Assembly (NCBI GenBank): GCA_018268075.1
Contig: JAFDXH010000008.1
Location: 19,161 to 83,160 of the forward strand
Reading direction: 5' to 3'
Length of the DNA stretch: 64,000 nt
Origin: Bacteroidota bacterium
GTDB taxonomy: Bacteria; Bacteroidota; Bacteroidia; Chitinophagales; Chitinophagaceae
Under the pieces are notes generated by a model. The model had not been told where the DNA came from. It ran no database searches and saw nothing but the letters and a program-made list of their open reading frames with translations. A program made the translations under genes and the position numbers. Shown piece by piece: positions 62,283 to 64,000 of this stretch (position 1 is its first letter; the number at the start of each line of letters is the position of its first letter).

Positions 62283-62968
62283 AAAAATTAGTAGTACTTA
62301 CAGGTGCGGGAATCAGCGCCGAAAGCGGGCTCAAAACTTTTCGAGACAACGATGGCTTGTGGATGGGCTATGATGTTTACGAAGTAGCTTCCCCACAAGG
62401 ATGGCGCAAAGATCCAGGCTTAGTTCTAGATTTCTATAATCAAAGGAGAAAAGAAATTCAAAAAGCACAGCCAAATAGTGCACACCAAATTATTGCACAA
62501 TTACAGGACAACTATGCGGTAGCCATCATCACTCAGAATATTGATGACCTACATGAAAGAGCTGGGAGTAAAAATGTATTGCATCTGCATGGAGAAATTT
62601 TTAAAATGCGAAGTGAAAATGATGACCAACCGTTATATGATATAAAGAGCGACATATTATTAGGGCATACATCACCCGATGGTTTTCAGCTTCGCCCACA
62701 TGTAGTATGGTTTGGCGAACAGGTGCCCATGATACCGAAAGCTAAAGAAATAATGGAACAAGCAGATCTGTTTATATTGGTGGGCACATCATTGCAAGTT
62801 TATCCGGCAGCAGGGCTTATTGATTTTTTATCGGCCGAAATTCCCAAATATATAATTGATAAAAATCCACCAGCAATACCACCGCACCTAAATTTTAAGA
62901 TAATAAACAATACAGCTACAAAGGGAATGCAGCAGGTACAACAAATTTTGGCTACAAATTTGAGTTAA
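62279..62968 (+). CDS. Sir2-family NAD-dependent protein deacylase without zinc cysteines
   Basis: A 229-residue sirtuin: the NAD-binding LTGAGISAESGLKTFRDNDG, the catalytic ITQNIDDLHERAG and HLHGEI, and VGTSLQVYPAAGL near the C terminus. It resembles class III SIRT5/CobB enzymes, which remove acyl groups such as acetyl or succinyl from lysines. Between HLHGEIFKM and LRPHVVWFGE, where CobB has a four-cysteine zinc module, no cysteine exists. The gene overlaps the preceding propeller gene by 4 bases, though the partner is exported and the enzyme is cytoplasmic, so the coupling may only reflect compact layout. Confidence 0.9.
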   Translation: MKKLVVLTGAGISAESGLKTFRDNDGLWMGYDVYEVASPQGWRKDPGLVLDFYNQRRKEIQKAQPNSAHQIIAQLQDNYAVAIITQNIDDLHERAGSKNVLHLHGEIFKMRSENDDQPLYDIKSDILLGHTSPDGFQLRPHVVWFGEQVPMIPKAKEIMEQADLFILVGTSLQVYPAAGLIDFLSAEIPKYIIDKNPPAIPPHLNFKIINNTATKGMQQVQQILATNLS

Positions 62969-63039
62969 GATAAATAAGCAGAAACTGAAGTTATTTTTTT
63001 GTTTATTCGTATGATCATATTGCCTAACCGTCTAATATT

Positions 63040-63774
63040 ATGAAAAAAAATAAATACTTACCACTTTGGATTACACTTATTTTATTAAGCGCATGCCAGA
63101 AAGATCCATTAACGAGGCCTGTGGAATTTAATTCCACAGTTTATCAAAATCTCAGCAACTTCAATTCTTTGGGTAAGCCAGACAACCTACTAAAAGATAC
63201 AATTTCGCCTGCCATGCTCACATATATTGACAATTTTTTACCTGATGGCAAAAATCTTTCTATTACCCATCCAGAATTATTTACAAGTAATGCCTCACCA
63301 GACATTGTACTTACACAAAAATCAGATGTATATCTCACTTTTGTATCAGGAAATGCAGGTAATTGCAATTCTGTAGCATTTTATAATTTCCCATCAAACC
63401 AACCGCCAATAAATGCAGGTGATATTAAATTAATCACCTACGTTTTTCCAAATGCAGGAAGGCTTACACCATTAATGTCAGGCGACAAAATGAAGATAGG
63501 CACATTTGATGCAGGCACCTCACTTGGCATTGTACTCATGCAAAATGCCTGGGATACCACAAACCACAAAATGAACAATAATGCTGTTCATTTTTGCTCT
63601 ACCGATGCACTGAATCCAGAAGTAGCCGCCAATCTAAAAAGGCATGCAGTGCTCATTCATTATGCACCGAAGAATAAACAAATAATTGGGTTTGAAGATC
63701 GCGACAGAACCTTGCGCGATTGCGACAATGATTTTAATGATGTAGTACTCTATTGGACAGTAAAACCAATATAG
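63040..63774 (+). CDS. DUF4114-type exported lipoprotein
   Basis: A 244-residue protein with a lipobox (ILLSAC, Cys19) and a C-terminal DUF4114-like domain, seen in GFEDRDRTLRDCDNDFNDVV ending in LYWTVKP. The run of acidic residues in that segment is typical of calcium-binding loops. A middle beta region (LTYIDNFLPDGKNLSITHPE) links the lipid anchor to the domain. Such domains occur in LruC-like and other surface proteins of Bacteroidota. Function unknown; a calcium-stabilised surface role is inferred. Confidence 0.82.
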   Translation: MKKNKYLPLWITLILLSACQKDPLTRPVEFNSTVYQNLSNFNSLGKPDNLLKDTISPAMLTYIDNFLPDGKNLSITHPELFTSNASPDIVLTQKSDVYLTFVSGNAGNCNSVAFYNFPSNQPPINAGDIKLITYVFPNAGRLTPLMSGDKMKIGTFDAGTSLGIVLMQNAWDTTNHKMNNNAVHFCSTDALNPEVAANLKRHAVLIHYAPKNKQIIGFEDRDRTLRDCDNDFNDVVLYWTVKPI

Positions 63775-63920
63775 AAATATTTCTTTAAGGTCAGGTGAAA
63801 CAGATACCATGCCTTAAAATTCAACTTTTGAACTGTACTAAAAATGGGAAGCCTACAAAGGGATTTTATTGTCTTACAAAAATGAAAAACATCAGATATT
63901 AAGACCAATGAGAATCCCTC

Positions 63921-63946
63921 AGAAAAATCAAGTTGCCTAACTTGAT
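63921..63946 (-). terminator. Minus-strand terminator-like hairpin for a transcript from beyond the window edge
   Basis: Perfect 8-base arms (ATCAAGTT and AACTTGAT) with a 4-base loop and a short T-run on the minus strand. It implies a minus-strand gene whose end lies near or past position 64000. No gene can be assigned from the remaining 54 bases. Confidence 0.5.
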
Positions 63947-64000
63947 AGTGTAGCTCAACTCCTCTTCACGACATCTCCATACTAACCGGTTTCGTTCAAC

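Noticed and set aside
63899-64000. Open minus-strand frame of 33 codons at the window edge (VERNRLVWRCREEE...)
   Set aside because: A terminator-like hairpin with a T-run lies inside it, so it is unlikely to be coding to its stop; the real gene end, if any, is nearer position 63982 or outside the window.

Overview
The window is AT-rich and reads as chromosomal DNA of a Bacteroidota bacterium, most probably of the Chitinophagaceae type. The evidence is: three proteins with C-terminal type IX secretion (T9SS) sorting domains, repeated TAnnTTTG promoter elements, a bacteroidetal HU-CCDC81/SPOR-type protein, a b558-type sdhCAB operon, and many lipoproteins of families typical of the phylum. I saw no tRNA, rRNA, CRISPR array, insertion sequence or prophage. 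Most of the window is ordinary chromosome; the accessory-looking material is small and scattered.

Layout. 0-15 kb: end of an unidentified membrane protein, pcm, topoisomerase IV subunit A, a 2339-residue T9SS surface protein with a glycine-rich head, a tiny membrane ORF, an HU/SPOR protein, an FKBP lipoprotein and L-serine dehydratase. 15-22 kb, mostly minus strand: smpB, accD, class I aldolase, a BtuF-like binding protein, a gene-free stretch with a likely structured transcript, a cystathionine beta-synthase-like enzyme and a CtpA-type protease. 22-28 kb: a BadF-type amino-sugar kinase and murQ (cell-wall sugar recycling) flanking a large envelope protein, then a T9SS protein. 28-33.4 kb: the sdhC-sdhA-sdhB operon, interrupted between sdhA and sdhB by two extra genes. 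33.4-44 kb: hydrolases, small lipoproteins and envelope proteins, an MFS exporter and a YyaL-type protein. 44-47.6 kb: hutI-hutG and a BON/SH3 pair. 48.7-55.3 kb: parE, a DUF1835 gene, pth, an FAH-family enzyme and lon. 55.5-64 kb: two Tat-exported ferritin-like proteins, tatA, an EVE protein, a LolA-like protein, a BNR-repeat protein translationally coupled to a Sir2 deacylase, and a DUF4114 lipoprotein.

The most interesting locus is the insertion in the succinate dehydrogenase operon. An ABC-type AAA ATPase starts on the base after the sdhA stop. It overlaps by four bases a small protein with a PD-(D/E)XK nuclease signature (D56, E73, K75), and sdhB follows almost at once. The nuclease frame breaks near its end, and a single extra G in a GGG run explains it, because the conserved-looking tail continues in the next frame up to 4 bases before sdhB. 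The pair looks like a compact two-gene defence or DNA-processing module held in a housekeeping operon, and possibly inactivated. Other observations are a 40-codon ORF coupled to the lon stop codon, a 33-codon membrane ORF behind a consensus promoter element, a terminator-ended hairpin-rich transcript at 18.2-18.6 kb, and a GC-rich double hairpin upstream of the aldolase gene.
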